From the NCBI GenBank assembly GCA_004794655.1, contig SMMW01000038.1:1-64000 (forward strand): a stretch of 64,000 nt of DNA. The letters are read 5' to 3'. Below the pieces are notes generated by a model, which saw only the letters and a list, made by a program, of their open reading frames with translations, was not told the origin of the DNA and ran no database searches. This stretch comes from Marisa cornuarietis (lineage: Eukaryota > Mollusca > Gastropoda > Architaenioglossa > Ampullariidae). Positions within the stretch are counted from its first letter, which is position 1. Each line of letters starts with the position of its first letter. A program made the translations under genes and the position numbers. Positions 20,901-32,073 of the stretch are shown here, piece by piece.

Positions 20901-23900
20901 CGTGTCTTGTGAATACGAAGGGTGACTGTCAGACTGTCAGGTGAGAGAGAAGACCACCAGTACATTGACACCCAGGTGAGACACGAGAGAGTTCTCATCT
21001 ATTGTAACTGTTATGTTCTATTGTCATTCTGTCTCTTTACTTCATGTTACCCTCCACTTTTCCTTGTCAACATTGATTACAGTTTGCTTTTTGCCACTCA
21101 AAGTGTTTGCTGTTAAAGTGAGTGCCATTCACTTGTTGAGTGAACAGAAAGAAGAGTGAAGTTAGATGTAGAGGTTAGAGGTTAGAGAGACAATGACAAT
21201 ACACCTTGTTTCTTGGGGTGTGGACAGCCACTCACTGCTCTTTCACTTCATTGTTAGCTTCTGGTCATTGCAGTTATGAACAGCTGACATCTGACCACTA
21301 CGCTACACGTGTGCTCTCGTTCACTTCTGGTTTCTCATGTTTGACATGAACATTCTGCTCTCTTGAGTAGCTGACGATTTGTCTGACGAGAACAGTAGGG
21401 TGGCTAGTGACTTTCAAACTGATACGCATACTAGTATTTACCTGGCTACCAGTGTCTTGTACACCTCACGTGTCATGTGACTGTCAGGTCCAGCCCCAGC
21501 CACACGTCGCTGCCACCAGTGTCCGAGCTCCCTCAGCACGTGACTACTGACGTCACAGGGTGTTTTGGGGTCAGACAACTGATCAGAGCACAGACACAGA
21601 CCAGCGATGTCGGCGGCATCTCTTGTTCCCAGACAGTGACAAAGGTCCTGTAGAAAACAAAGTTCTTTAAGTAATGAACCATATATCGATGTTTCCAACT
21701 AATAGACATAATGAACAATTATTAGAGAGTTATGACAGAGTAATCAGAAATAAGGGAAACTTAAATAAGTAAAGTCAAGAGAGTCGAAATACAAATGGCC
21801 AGTTGGACATACTTTCAAAACAAACAGAAATACTTGTAACTTAGTGACATGTAATAAAACATACTGTGTAGAGCGGAACTCATGCAAGGCGGAAAGAAAC
21901 TAAAAATTAAGGCCAAGAGTTACGTTGTAAACCGCTGATCTACTAATAGCTTGAGGATGGATGCAGTAGGAAAGGCTAGAACATTCTATGGTGAGTGTCA
22001 CGGACCAGTCGTATTGAGGACCAGAAGCAGGGGGACAAGTGTTGAGACATTGAGTCTGCTTCAGTCAACAGGCTAGAGAAGTGGGGGTGGGGGTCTTGTC
22101 TGGCACCTCCACCCTGCTCACCTTTATCTAGGGATGGGGAGATAAATGTCGCGGCAGGGAAATTAATTTATGGGAACAGGTAGGGGGCAGGTAGCATCCA
22201 AAGATCTAATAGTGACAGGTTGAACGGGACCCTGCATGTTATCTACAGACTTATCAGAGGTTCGCGCTGACTGATGGGAATGTCGTGTACAGGTATTTAA
22301 CTTTAAAACGAGGCTCTTGTAGACTGTGTAGTTTAGACAGAAGTCAAGTCTGACTGTGGCTGGCAGACGAAAAACCAACTGAAACATCAACACCAGTGGT
22401 GCCCAGTCTTTTCTCACCCAAGGGCTGTACTTGACATGATATAAAATCTCGCGGGCCGGAAGATGGCAGTTTTGCCAGAAACATGCTGACTTTAAAAAGA
22501 AAATTATTGAGCGATATACCATAACGTAAGATTCTGCTAGAAAGAAAGAAATCGTAATCAAAAAGCAATTTATGCAATCGCCATTTGATGCCATTTTATT
22601 AATTTGATGTCTGCAGATGTTTTCTAGAAACCAGTGTTGGAATGTTGGGATCACATTTCGTCACGTTGATCCTCAGTACAGAATGCAGGTGATCGTCTGT
22701 AAGTCGAAAGCGAGATCCAGGTTTTGCTCTCTTTAACACTGACAACACTAAGTACTCGCAAAAGTCGTCATTATTCTCTGCTGCATAGAAGATGGAGATG
22801 ACTTTCTCTTGACGCTGAGCAGCATCAGTACTCAGTGCAACCCAGCGATTGCCGATGAAGATGCGAGCAAACCGAAAGATGTGAAATACCCCAGTTTGCT
22901 TTAAACAACTCTGCCGAGGAGCTATTCATTCCTTAGAATAATTTTTTCACGTACATTGCTGGTTACATCGCCAAAAAGGTACGAAGGAATTCGTGTCCAG
23001 AATGTAAAGAAATCATTACTGGAAAACAAGCAGGAACTGTGAGAGAGACCCTGATGTCAATCAAGCAGGTACCTCATGCTAACTATGAGCTGGTAGTCCC
23101 AACATCTCAGCTGGTAAAGTTGGTGGAGGAACTTGAAATTATATTCAGAAAATCTTAACAGTTCGTCCATATGGACCGAGTGAGAGCTCAATTTCTGGAA
23201 CGTTTTGAACAGAAATCAAGTTCGCTCATGTGTCCCTCCAGCAAATGCAAACCAGACAGTCTTGTTACTCAATTGTTTTTAAATATGCGGCTGTACTTTG
23301 AAAACAACAGACATTTCTCTGCAGCCTCCGCAAGGAAAACCAGAAAAATGTTAAAACTCCAACATCTGTAAATATACGTGTACATATTTTATATTTTTGC
23401 AAAAGCACTGGGCGTAAAGAGGTTTTAGATATGTCACAACCATAATGTCTTCGTAAGAAAATAAATCTGTCCAATTAGAGTTACTTGCAAAACCTATGCT
23501 AATGTAGACTTCAAACGTTTCATTTTATTTTTTTTTCTTTCTTGTTTTTCTTCTAAACCAGAGAAGCTACACCTTTGAATCATGTTTTCAAGCTCTATTT
23601 CCGAAAAGTATGAAAGCGTGCGCGCCTGATTGTGTGTGTTGCCAGTACAAATCTTCATTTGTTATTATTATTATTATTATAGTACACGATGGTCAGAACA
23701 AAGGCCCGAGGCTACCGATGTTTACCGTCCTAAATGAGGAGTGGTCGTGAGCGCCGTGACCGCCGCCTGACTTCAACCTCTCATATAACAGTGGCTGCTC
23801 TTCGTATCCTCTTTGATGATAGCCTCTAGTACTTCCCCTTACCTTTGACAGCCTCGAGTTATCACTCTTATTAAATAATGGTTCTCTCCCCATCCCTCTT

Positions 23901-25641
23901 TCCTCATAGCGTGAAGTTCCCCTCAAAGAATTTTTCCTCAAACACAAACAATCAAATGTCTTCTCTCCCTACAAATCGATATCTGGACCCCAAATACTTT
24001 TCCGGCATTTTGTTACACATCAAACCAACATTGTCATATCATCCTCATATCACGTTAGAAAATTGATTTCATTTATTTTCTAATTGCGAACATGATAACG
24101 AACATGTGTATGTGTGTAAAGTGGACAGAAGATAAGTTAAACCTGAGTGATCTGAGTGTCGCAGGAGATGGCCTGTTGAACTTCATCAGTCGTGAGGTTG
24201 GGGAAGGCGATCGTCTTAGTGACTGGCAGACCCTTAGCGATGTTGGACACCAGGTGAGACAACATGGCATTCGCCTTGTTCAGCTGTGACATCGCCTCTT
24301 TCAACTTCTTTCTAATGTTTTTGTTTTTATCGTCTTTAGACATATTGAGTGCCTGAGTGTTGTCCCCAAATGCCTTCACCTCGCAGGTGACTAAACCGAA
24401 ATGTCGATGAATGAGAAGCACATCAAAGTCGCCGTCTTGCCAGTTTCGTGGCAGAGCAGAAGGAAGGTTGGCCGGTAGGGGGAGCTGTCCAGCTGCAGCA
24501 GTGTAACAAGGATCTCCCAGATACTGGCCGAACCGAAGCTGAGTCAGGCCAAACATCACTTCTTTCTTGTCTTCACAGAGTTTTTGGAGACACAAGAGCA
24601 CCCTTTGCATGGCTGCATCATCTCTGAGGTCACTGTCCTGAACGCGAGGTGGCTGAGGAATGGAAGCAACAGTGGATGGAATCTTCGCCAGCTGACGTGA
24701 CTGACCAGTCTGTCCTGACTGTAGGACGAGAACATCCTGACCTGCAGTCGACTGTCTGGTCATCGGCACGCGGTTGATGTAGACAGGAGGCAGGAAGTAG
24801 GCGCGAGAGTCGAGATCAGGGAACGCTGCCTCAACCCATTGTAACCAGAATGTCTGGGCTTGTTCTGATAATGTTTCCTGTGTCAATACCATTTTAGTAA
24901 ATTAAAATATTTATGACATATACTAGCCCTTAATCAATTTCCTTTATTTTAGATTATATGTGTTCAAGTGAATTAACTACTGCTATATAATAGTTAAAGG
25001 ACCTATTTACAAATCCGTTTATCCATTGTGATTATCTCTTGCGTCATTTCCTGTTACACAATATCGTAATATTGTTTTTAAACAAACAAACAAACCTTTG
25101 AACCAGTCTTCTGACTGATGAGACTAACCGCTGCCTTGATCTGAGAAGAAACACCGCGGATGTTGAGAACCTTCATACCTGGTACAGGTGAGGGGTTGGG
25201 GCTAAACTCTACGTCAGCACCTGACTTCTTCTTTACCCTTTCAAGGGGACTTGTGTTCGCTAAAAAACAAACATACTGTTAATGTGCACACATATTTAAT
25301 AAAAATAAAAGTACATCGAGTACACATCAGCATTCCTGTACTCGTGATCATGCTCATCATTATCATTATTACTATTATCATCAATATTATTATTATTATC
25401 TATAAGTTCTTTGTTATTCACATGGATTTACTGATTATGAATGCCATCTCCGTCAATCTTGCCTACTTTTTATCCTACTTTGATCTATCGTTCCTCAAAG
25501 GATGAAGTGACTTTATACATTCCACTCACCTGTATCAGTAAGTAACTCAGCCTGTTGTTCAGTCACAGCGTGTAGGTTAACTTCCACCCAGGCACCACCT
25601 CTAGAACGTTGTTGTCCTCCTCCTCCTTTAGGTCTCTTTCC
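15304..25641 (-). CDS. KH-like / NERD nuclease / SF1 helicase-like protein, multi-exon
   Basis: Exons, in transcript order: 25641-25530, 25259-25096, 24877-24143, 21647-21442, 20164-19697, 19390-19037, then a last exon about 15653-15304 ending in TAA. All junctions as far as 19037 have AG/GT sites and matching phases. The first two exons encode an RG-rich start and a KH-like segment (RVKKKSGADVEF, then GMKVLNIRGVSSQIKAAVSL), with no clear GXXG loop. Exon 24877-24143 holds a NERD-like nuclease core (DFDVLLIHRHFG, then CEVKA: the D and E-x-K of PD-(D/E)XK enzymes). Exon 20164-19697 has Walker A GPPGTGKT and a Walker B-like LYVIADEV. The next exon has LWAGSC and further helicase-like sequence. 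The last carries VLGLERKVVVCLEDD and MSRCTSQLVIVS, like the C-terminal SF1 motifs V-VI. The exon joining 19037 to 15653 is unresolved (phases do not match) and a gypsy relic lies in that gap. The N-terminal exon with the start codon was not found. Function is probably nucleic-acid processing; a defence role is only a guess. Confidence 0.65.
15884..15950 (-). repeat. Duplicated splice-acceptor segment, left copy
   Basis: On the - strand this segment reads a pyrimidine tract, TAG, then codons for VVRSNG and soon a stop. It matches 18823-18905, where the same acceptor leads into the open gag-like frame of the gypsy relic. The pair brackets that relic and may mark how it arrived. Confidence 0.5.
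16527..18860 (-). mobile_element. Deleted Ty3/gypsy-like retrotransposon inside the helicase gene
   Basis: In - strand order: a gag-type zinc-knuckle remnant (FKCGEVGHLYR, near 18705-18740, last Cys lost); a region typical of the stretch between protease and reverse transcriptase (GGHSVPYLSVI, then VPVIAGTNSLRAY after an apparent 1-nt frameshift near 18257); the pre-RT linker (LLTFSGVFNKKEFDL near 17590-17640, then VEHDIEITPGT near 17540); a large deletion of the RT, RNase H and integrase core; an integrase C-terminal stretch (VDARWEGVFVILDKLND, 17045-16990); and an acidic tail ending at 16527. A (CA)n run at 17942-17983 interrupts it. Frameshifts, stops and the deletion make it inactive. No LTR pair is evident. 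Confidence 0.65.
17942..17983. repeat. (CA)n microsatellite
   Basis: About 21 CA units inside the gypsy relic. They create a false CVCVCV peptide at the end of the - strand frame. Confidence 0.9.
18823..18905 (-). repeat. Duplicated splice-acceptor segment, right copy
   Basis: Matches 15884-15950. On the - strand TTTTTATAG is followed by codons for KVVRSNGSQD, which run on in frame into the zinc-knuckle region of the gypsy relic. Confidence 0.5.
22393..22785 (-). mobile_element. hAT transposon relic (C-terminal transposase end)
   Basis: The left end CAGTGGTGCCCAGTC with CTCGCGGGCCGG nearby has the look of a hAT terminal region. On the - strand, 22760-22600 encodes a stretch containing KPGSRFRLTDDHLHSVLRI, typical of the C-terminal part of hAT transposases of the ZBED5/GTF2IRD2-like group. 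Only a short end of the element remains. It lies in the intron between helicase-gene exons 24143 and 21647. Confidence 0.6.
22785..23650 (+). mobile_element. P-element/THAP9-like transposase relic, copy 1
   Basis: A + strand frame reads YIAGYIAKKV, two spaced CxxC cysteines (CPECKE), and a long helical segment to a stop near 23157. This matches the C-terminal part of P-element/THAP9-type transposases. The sequence is paralogous to 50780-51680 for most of its length, including a terminal part with GCGTGCGC and GTGTGT. Frameshifts separate the preserved pieces. Confidence 0.55.
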
Positions 25642-28613
25642 CTGTGATGGTTAGTACAGTGAGAGAAGAACATCGTGAGACTGAACACCAGATAAATCAC
25701 TGAGATGATAATACACAGGGGATGACATTAAACATGTTCACCAACATTAGACTAAATCAGCAGAGTCTTTTTTTTGTTGTTGTTGTTGTTGTTGATGATG
25801 ATGATGATGATGATGAGGAGGGGTATTTTAAAGCGCTATATGAGCGACTCATTTCGTTGTTTCAAAGCTGTATTAGGCATTAAATACTTAACTATCACAC
25901 CAAAACAGACACATCTTACATAACCTTTCCTGCCTACACAGTACAAAATATACATTTGCACAAGTACAGACAAACACGTACACACACACACACACACACA
26001 CGCGCGCGCGCGCACGCACGCACGCACGAATACAAACGTCCTCGCTCTTTCTCTCTTAAAACAATAATCTTATCTGCAGACTAGTAATAACTCTACAGTA
26101 TCAACAAATGTATCATATGTAGTATATTGTGCTAATCAAGTCTGGACCTAAAGTCCACTCTGGCTGTGATCTCCTCACCACTTCCCATCCCCTAATGGCA
26201 GAATCAAAGCCTAGTTTGTGCTTCGTCTCGCCCCTCCTTGTCTCACCTGCTGTGAAGCAGACAGCTGATAACCAGACATTGTTGACAGTGGTTTCCCTTA
26301 AACAAAACGCAGTCTGTCGGAGTCGACGACTGTCACCTGTTGGAAAAGGAAACCCACAGACTTTTATGTTTGTGAGGAGACCAATATTTACTATACTCAG
26401 GGCTGGACGCTGACTCAAACAGAGGCCACTGACATCAGACAGTGAACACGATTCTCTTATTTATAAACAACCACATGCACAGAGTCAGATCTTCTGACTG
26501 AAATACAAGATGTATGGACAGTACCTGTGTATGTGTACTATATTAGCTGCACGCCCACACAACACACATGTACGTCTGTACACTGTTCACCCCAGGGCCC
26601 CACATCGTCTATATCAAGGGGACGTAACCGTCATTAGCTACTCTTTGCTGGTTACCGGCACACAACATAAAATGCCAGAAAGTAGAGTCTAACAGACAGT
26701 CGATATTTTTTATAAACGTTGAAAAACGACAGCCATTGATGACAAAATGATAACAAAATCAGTGATCGGAGCCGCGATTTTTTATAATCCGAGTTGTCTA
26801 CCCTGTGCCGTGCTACATGAGTTCATTACTACCATAACCCGATTATACTTCGGCTGTCAAACGGGAATCACAAATCTTTCTAATGCTGGTTGTTCTTGGC
26901 TTCTGTGAAAGACAAGGACTGTGTAATTCATTTCATTTTTGCTTGTGGTTTCTCAAGTGACTCCACAGTCCCAAAGTGGAAGCACCGACTCCGGCAGATG
27001 TAGGGCACTGCAATGCTGGAGGTACTCGATGACATCGCTCTCGTACATCAGCTAGTCTCCCGTTAGCCTTACAGACGAACTACCGCCATGTCATTACGCC
27101 AAACTTCTCGCTCCCCTGAGGGGCCCCGAAGTGTTCCAAGCTCCAATAGTGCCCCTCACACTTTTATCTTTCAAGTTATATGTATTCAAGAAAATATCGA
27201 GACGTCAGAAAAAGAATTGTTTCACCCGTTTTGGTGCACTCAAATAAAACTGTGTTTCTAAACATGATTTTTTTTTTACTTTGTTTATTTTAAACACGTT
27301 GAAATACTGTGTCTGGACCTAATCAATATGAATAGTATATCAAAACCTTACAAATAATGCATGAACGCATCAATATGTTATGCTACTAATTACACCATAT
27401 GTTAGCACCATTACATTGTATTGACAATAACTACACCCGTAATGTCAGTACCTGTACACACTGAGGCCTGACATTCTGACATGTTCTTATCAAATGGAAC
27501 AACCAGTCCAGTCTTTATATGGATCACATGAAAGCTTGTTCCTTTAGCTCGACGCGCAAAACAGGTCAGCTGAGCACCAGGCTTGTACATCAGGAGCAAA
27601 TTATAATAACAAAAACATTATCAACTCTCACCTTACTTATTACACTTTACCTGACGTTGGTGTTTAGCTTTAGTAGTGGGCAGTGGGACATCTTTAGTGA
27701 TCACCGACTACCACAAGACTACGACGACTTTCTAGTCGATGAGAGGAAGAGCAAGATGGCGGAAGTAAGTGCTGTATCCTCTTCTCGTAAATGTGTTTCT
27801 CAATGTCCATCTACTAAATCGGGGTTTTCCGAATCACGAAATAAGAATTCATGTTGATAAGTCAGAATATTTTCTCTGCAGTGGGCAGGAATGTGGCAAA
27901 GTACATTAATGTATTTAAGCAGATATGGGAAATCAATGACAAAATGTGAGATCAACACCGGGGTCTAATGTGAGATCAACACCGGGGTCTGTAGGATAAT
28001 AGATGTGACCGTTGGGGACAGGAAATAGTCTTGACTACCTTTCCACAGGCTTAGGCCCGAATTAGTAGATCAAAACAATAAATCGTCTGTAAGTGTTCTT
28101 TTTCCGGCCAAGGAATGAAGATTTGGATTTGGAGAACCACGATCGAACAACCCCATTTTGAATCGACATGTAAAAACTTTAAAAAAATTAAAAGGAATGG
28201 TAAGTGTTGATGTGAGCGAGTGTGACTTGCCCTGACTGGGAGTAAACACCATAAAGACTAAGCGACTGGGTGCTATTAGTGGGACGACATCGTATTTTTC
28301 ACAATTTAAAAGCTGTTTTCACAAGATTCTTTCAGTAAAATTATCTGGTCTATCCATATTGTGTGGAACACTCTACATAAGTTGACAGTCTTATATATCG
28401 ACACAACTTATTAACCATCAATAGACTGTCATAATACTTGTAATAGCTATATATCCGCTTGCATATAGTCAATGTCTTCTTTTTTATATCGAGGTTGGTC
28501 AAAATATTGGTTACATGCCAAGCTGTGTGGCTGTTGTATAATAGTAATAATTTAACAGCTGAATGAGGAGACATCTCTCACTCTATGACCATATTAGTTA
28601 ATGAAAAGACAGT
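25642..28613. other. Intergenic, with microsatellites and a small tandem duplication
   Basis: No gene is convincing. Contents: (GTT)n/(GAT)n at about 25774-25816, mixed (CA)n/(CG)n/(CACG)n at about 25980-26030, and an exact 24-bp tandem duplication at 27943-27990. Open frames on both strands at 26113-26418 have no recognisable motif. A GCAAGATGGCGGAAG motif at about 27750 resembles a YY1-type promoter element followed by GTAAGT. A 5' exon of the helicase-like gene could lie in this stretch. Confidence 0.4.
27943..27990. repeat. Exact 24-bp tandem duplication
   Basis: Two identical consecutive copies of a 24-mer beginning AATGTGAGATCAACACC. Confidence 0.9.
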
Positions 28614-29456
28614 TCATTTTGTGTGGTTGGTTGAAAACAAGCAGAGGCTGGTTCTGGCTATACGGTGAACTAGGCCGTGGGGGCGGGGGGGGGCGGAAAA
28701 TGCACAGTAGCCAAAAATCCTGTGACCATAGGTTGTTGTTCTGGAGACAGGAACAGTGAGGATACGGTCATGAGTCGAAGAGCGTAGTTGTCTGGCTGGG
28801 ATGTAAGGTATGAGAAGTTCAGAGAAATAATCAGGACAGGAGCCTGCAAAGAAATAAAAACACAGCACAGACAGTTTGTACTAGATGTGAGAACGGATGG
28901 GTAGACAGTGTACTTTCTGGAGTCTCTGAATGAGGGAGGAGGGGCAGCCTGCCAGCAAGGAGTTGCAGTAGTCAAGTCGAGAAAGAACAAACGCACAGAC
29001 AAGAGTGTTGGTAGCGCGTGTAGAGAGAAAATGACGGATGGCGCAGATCTGACGGTACTCAAAGTAGGCAGACTGACAGACAGCTGTAACATGTTTATCA
29101 AGGGTCATGTCATCAGTGACAATAAATCCCAGATTCCTAACGGATGACGTGAGGGTGATGTTGGTTTCGCCCACCTTGATGTGATTGGGCAGACTGATGA
29201 ACTAAGGATGATTTCTTCTATGGCACAAAAGGGCTTCTCTTTCATCATCGTTTAGTTTAAGCTTGTTTTTTACCATCCAGCCCTTGAAGTCGCTAATACA
29301 AGCTTCTAGAGAGCTAATAGCAGAGTGAGACTCAGCCGGTGGAGTGGAACAGTAAAGCCCCGCGACGTCAGCATAGGATAGCAATTCGAAGTGCATGGTG
29401 TGTAATAGTGTTTTGAGATGACCGATTTTACAACAGTTTTCAAATTTCACACACAA
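28614..29456 (-). mobile_element. CR1/L2-like LINE fragment, reverse-transcriptase C-terminal half
   Basis: Overlapping - strand frames carry SYADVAGLYCSTP (degraded catalytic box: A-D-V replaces A-D-D), WMVKNKLKLNDDEREALL, RNLGFIVTDDMTLDKHV and LSRLDYCNSLLAGCP. The same motifs in the same order are found in the longer LINE at 37686-40574, so the two belong to one family or to close relatives. The copy is 5'-truncated, with at least two frameshifts. Confidence 0.8.
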
Positions 29457-29700
29457 CGATGCGAATTATATAATAGAATTTTAAAATAATTTTGTGAGAC
29501 CTATAAAACATATGTAGATAAGTATAAATGTGACTGGTTTTGTGCGTTAAAACACACATGCTGACATATAAATAGACAGACCTGTGGTCAGATATATATA
29601 TATATATATATATGCAAATATATTTATTCAGGCATGCATATTCTACAAGTATATCCCTCTTCCATATGGTTTATAATCCTCTAAGGGATTGGAGGAGGTC
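29457..29700. other. Non-coding spacer with a TA repeat
   Basis: Contains (TA)n at about 29594-29614 and nothing else recognisable. Confidence 0.4.
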
Positions 29701-29879
29701 ATTTGGGTGCAAACAGTACATCTTTATTTACCAAACAGCTCACAGCTCATTTTCTTTCTAAATCATCAAAAGCTGGCACACATTTTTTGTAAACTGGAAC
29801 ATAGCTTAACTTTATTACCCTGTCTACAGTACCATTTAATGTATGTACATCCATAGTGTTACCACCATCAGATACAGAA

Positions 29880-32073
29880 TTATGAACGAATAACAGGTCT
29901 AACAGTTTTTTTTATCCAACCAATATCAGAATGTGCGTAAATAAACTGGCTCTCTCAAAATGAGTACAACTTTGTCTGTGGAATTTTATTTCTGAACGGC
30001 ATAAAACTAACTAGCTTTAGGTATACAAGTATAGGATATGGCTGTATCTATTTAAATGTAGTTCTATATGTTTCAGTCGCAACAATAATAAAGTAGCATA
30101 AAAGAAAGAAAGTAATCTTACTACCAGTATACAGTGAAAGGAAGCGATTGATAGCAATAATAATAAAAGTAATAATCAGTAATAAACGTGTGATTTACGA
30201 TCACGTATGAGTATGCTCACAAGTGTGAGACATAGAATACGAAGGACGGTAGGAAAAACAACTAGGTAGACAAGTAATAAAAGACAAACATACATGTAGA
30301 AGACACAAAGAGGAATCAGGGAACAAACAGTAAGTATCATAAACCTGCAGAGGAAGACCAGCAGGCGGACAAGTCAAGTGACTATCCTCCCACCTCTTGG
30401 CAACTATGCTGATTGCTGTCAGGAGTAATGCTTGTGTAACAGATGTGTTTAGTGCACGTTTAAAGGATTTTCGAACTCAAACTCAAACTTGTTAATTATC
30501 GACTAGGCCTAAGCTCATTTCAAGGGGAAAGTGAGCAGCGCCAACAGCAGACATCCTGAATATAAGCTATAATGTTAAAACAATTTTATATACCAAAAAA
30601 GCATTACTAAGGTAACACCAGTTGAGATTCGTTATTAGCCGCGATCCATACAGCATTCATCTATCAATTTATGTGTGAGATTTGATGCCAGGGAGATAGC
30701 GAATTCGATTATTTTGTGCTAAAGAATTCATGTGTGTTTCTTTCACTGGGTACTTTTTCCCTGTAGCTGAGCTACAAGAATATTCTTCCCTTAAGACTAC
30801 AAATTTAAGTTGACTTTAATATTTCACCTCTTTTGGGGTATCGAGAAAATAAAGATTAGACACGACAGCAGTTCAAAGTTTCAATTTAGTCGTACAACGG
30901 TCGAATGAATGGACAAGAAAAGAGATATGACTGTATTAAGCACCAGCAAAGCACAATAAAGCCACTAAAGATCAGGCAGCTGTATGATATTAATAATATT
31001 TCTATAGAATATATTTTTTGTTACTCGCACATTTTTTCATATTCCTATTAGTTTTCTCGAGATTGTTGTACACGTTTGTACACGTCAATTGATGACTAAC
31101 TTTTCGGAATATGTAGATAGATAGATAGATATTAATAACCAGTAGGAAAGATCTAGATATATTGATAGATATTAATAACCAGTAGGATAGCTGTAGATAT
31201 ATATATAAATATATATATTGATAACCAGTATTGTAGACATATGTAAAGATGAGATTAAAAGTCGTTTGAGATGTGCGGGTATTTTGTGCAGCCAATGGTC
31301 ATACTCCAATTAAAACGAAAGTAAAGAAGCAAATGCCAAACCCATTTCCATGAACGCTCTTTACGGGAATTCCCAGATTAGTTGTCATAAGTATAGAAGT
31401 CACGTTACCTGTATCTTAATGTCATAAAACGGCCTGTCGTCATAGCGAGGAGACTCTCTAAGGAAAATAGTTCTCGACTACTTAGTCTGGAGTATTAAGA
31501 AGCCTCACCTAACTTGTTCATCTGAAGCAGACGGTGAGTAAACTACATACTTACACCGCATAACGTCAGCACATTCACTAACATCCCGGTCAGTGTGTGC
31601 AGCAAACCGCCATAACTTGGTGAACTACAGTGTGACTCAGGTAGGTCAGCACTTGTGTAATAATATTTATTGCTGTAAGTGCTCAGTTAAGTTCACAGCT
31701 GGCTTTTAGCAATCGGACTTTCTACAAAATAAAAAAAGGGTCAATAGGAAGCTATTGGATAATAAAATCTTTGTTTTTAAACATAAATATTACCTCCCTT
31801 TTTAATAGTTCGAATACTGGTCTTTCTACAAGAGCACTTTAACAGTTAGTGAGATAGGGAGCATATTGAATAAAGTTTGTATTTGAAATTAGCTGTTGCA
31901 TTTGGTAATACTGCTTAAATAAATCTGTTTTATTCTCCCTCCCAAACCTCACCAGCTTTCCATCCCGAAAATTAAGACCTATAAACGTTGCAGTGTAAAT
32001 ATAATTTTCTTAATACATTGTCTACTAAACTGTATTTAGTATGTTTTGTATTATTTGTAACTAAGATTCCAGG
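29880..32073. repeat. Upstream flank of gene B, paralogous to that of gene D
   Basis: Long patches match 52424-53460 and 55130-56095, for example AATTATGAACGAATAACAGG, the GGCTCTCTCAAAATGAG block, ATTTTGTGCAGC, and TTCTCGACTACTTAGTCTGG. This shows that duplication carried at least 2 kb of upstream DNA, including the likely promoter. A short tandem array at 31105-31225 (unit with GATATTAATAACCAGTAGGA, about three copies) is present only in the B copy. Confidence 0.75.

Noticed and set aside
26113..26418. Overlapping open frames on both strands with fair composition
   Set aside because: No motif, no good splice sites placing either in a gene, and both strands are open, so I could not choose. 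Left unassigned.
27740..27770. AAGATGGCGGAAG motif followed by GTAAGT, like a YY1-type promoter with a first exon
   Set aside because: A single short motif without a downstream exon or supporting core promoter is not enough to call a gene start.
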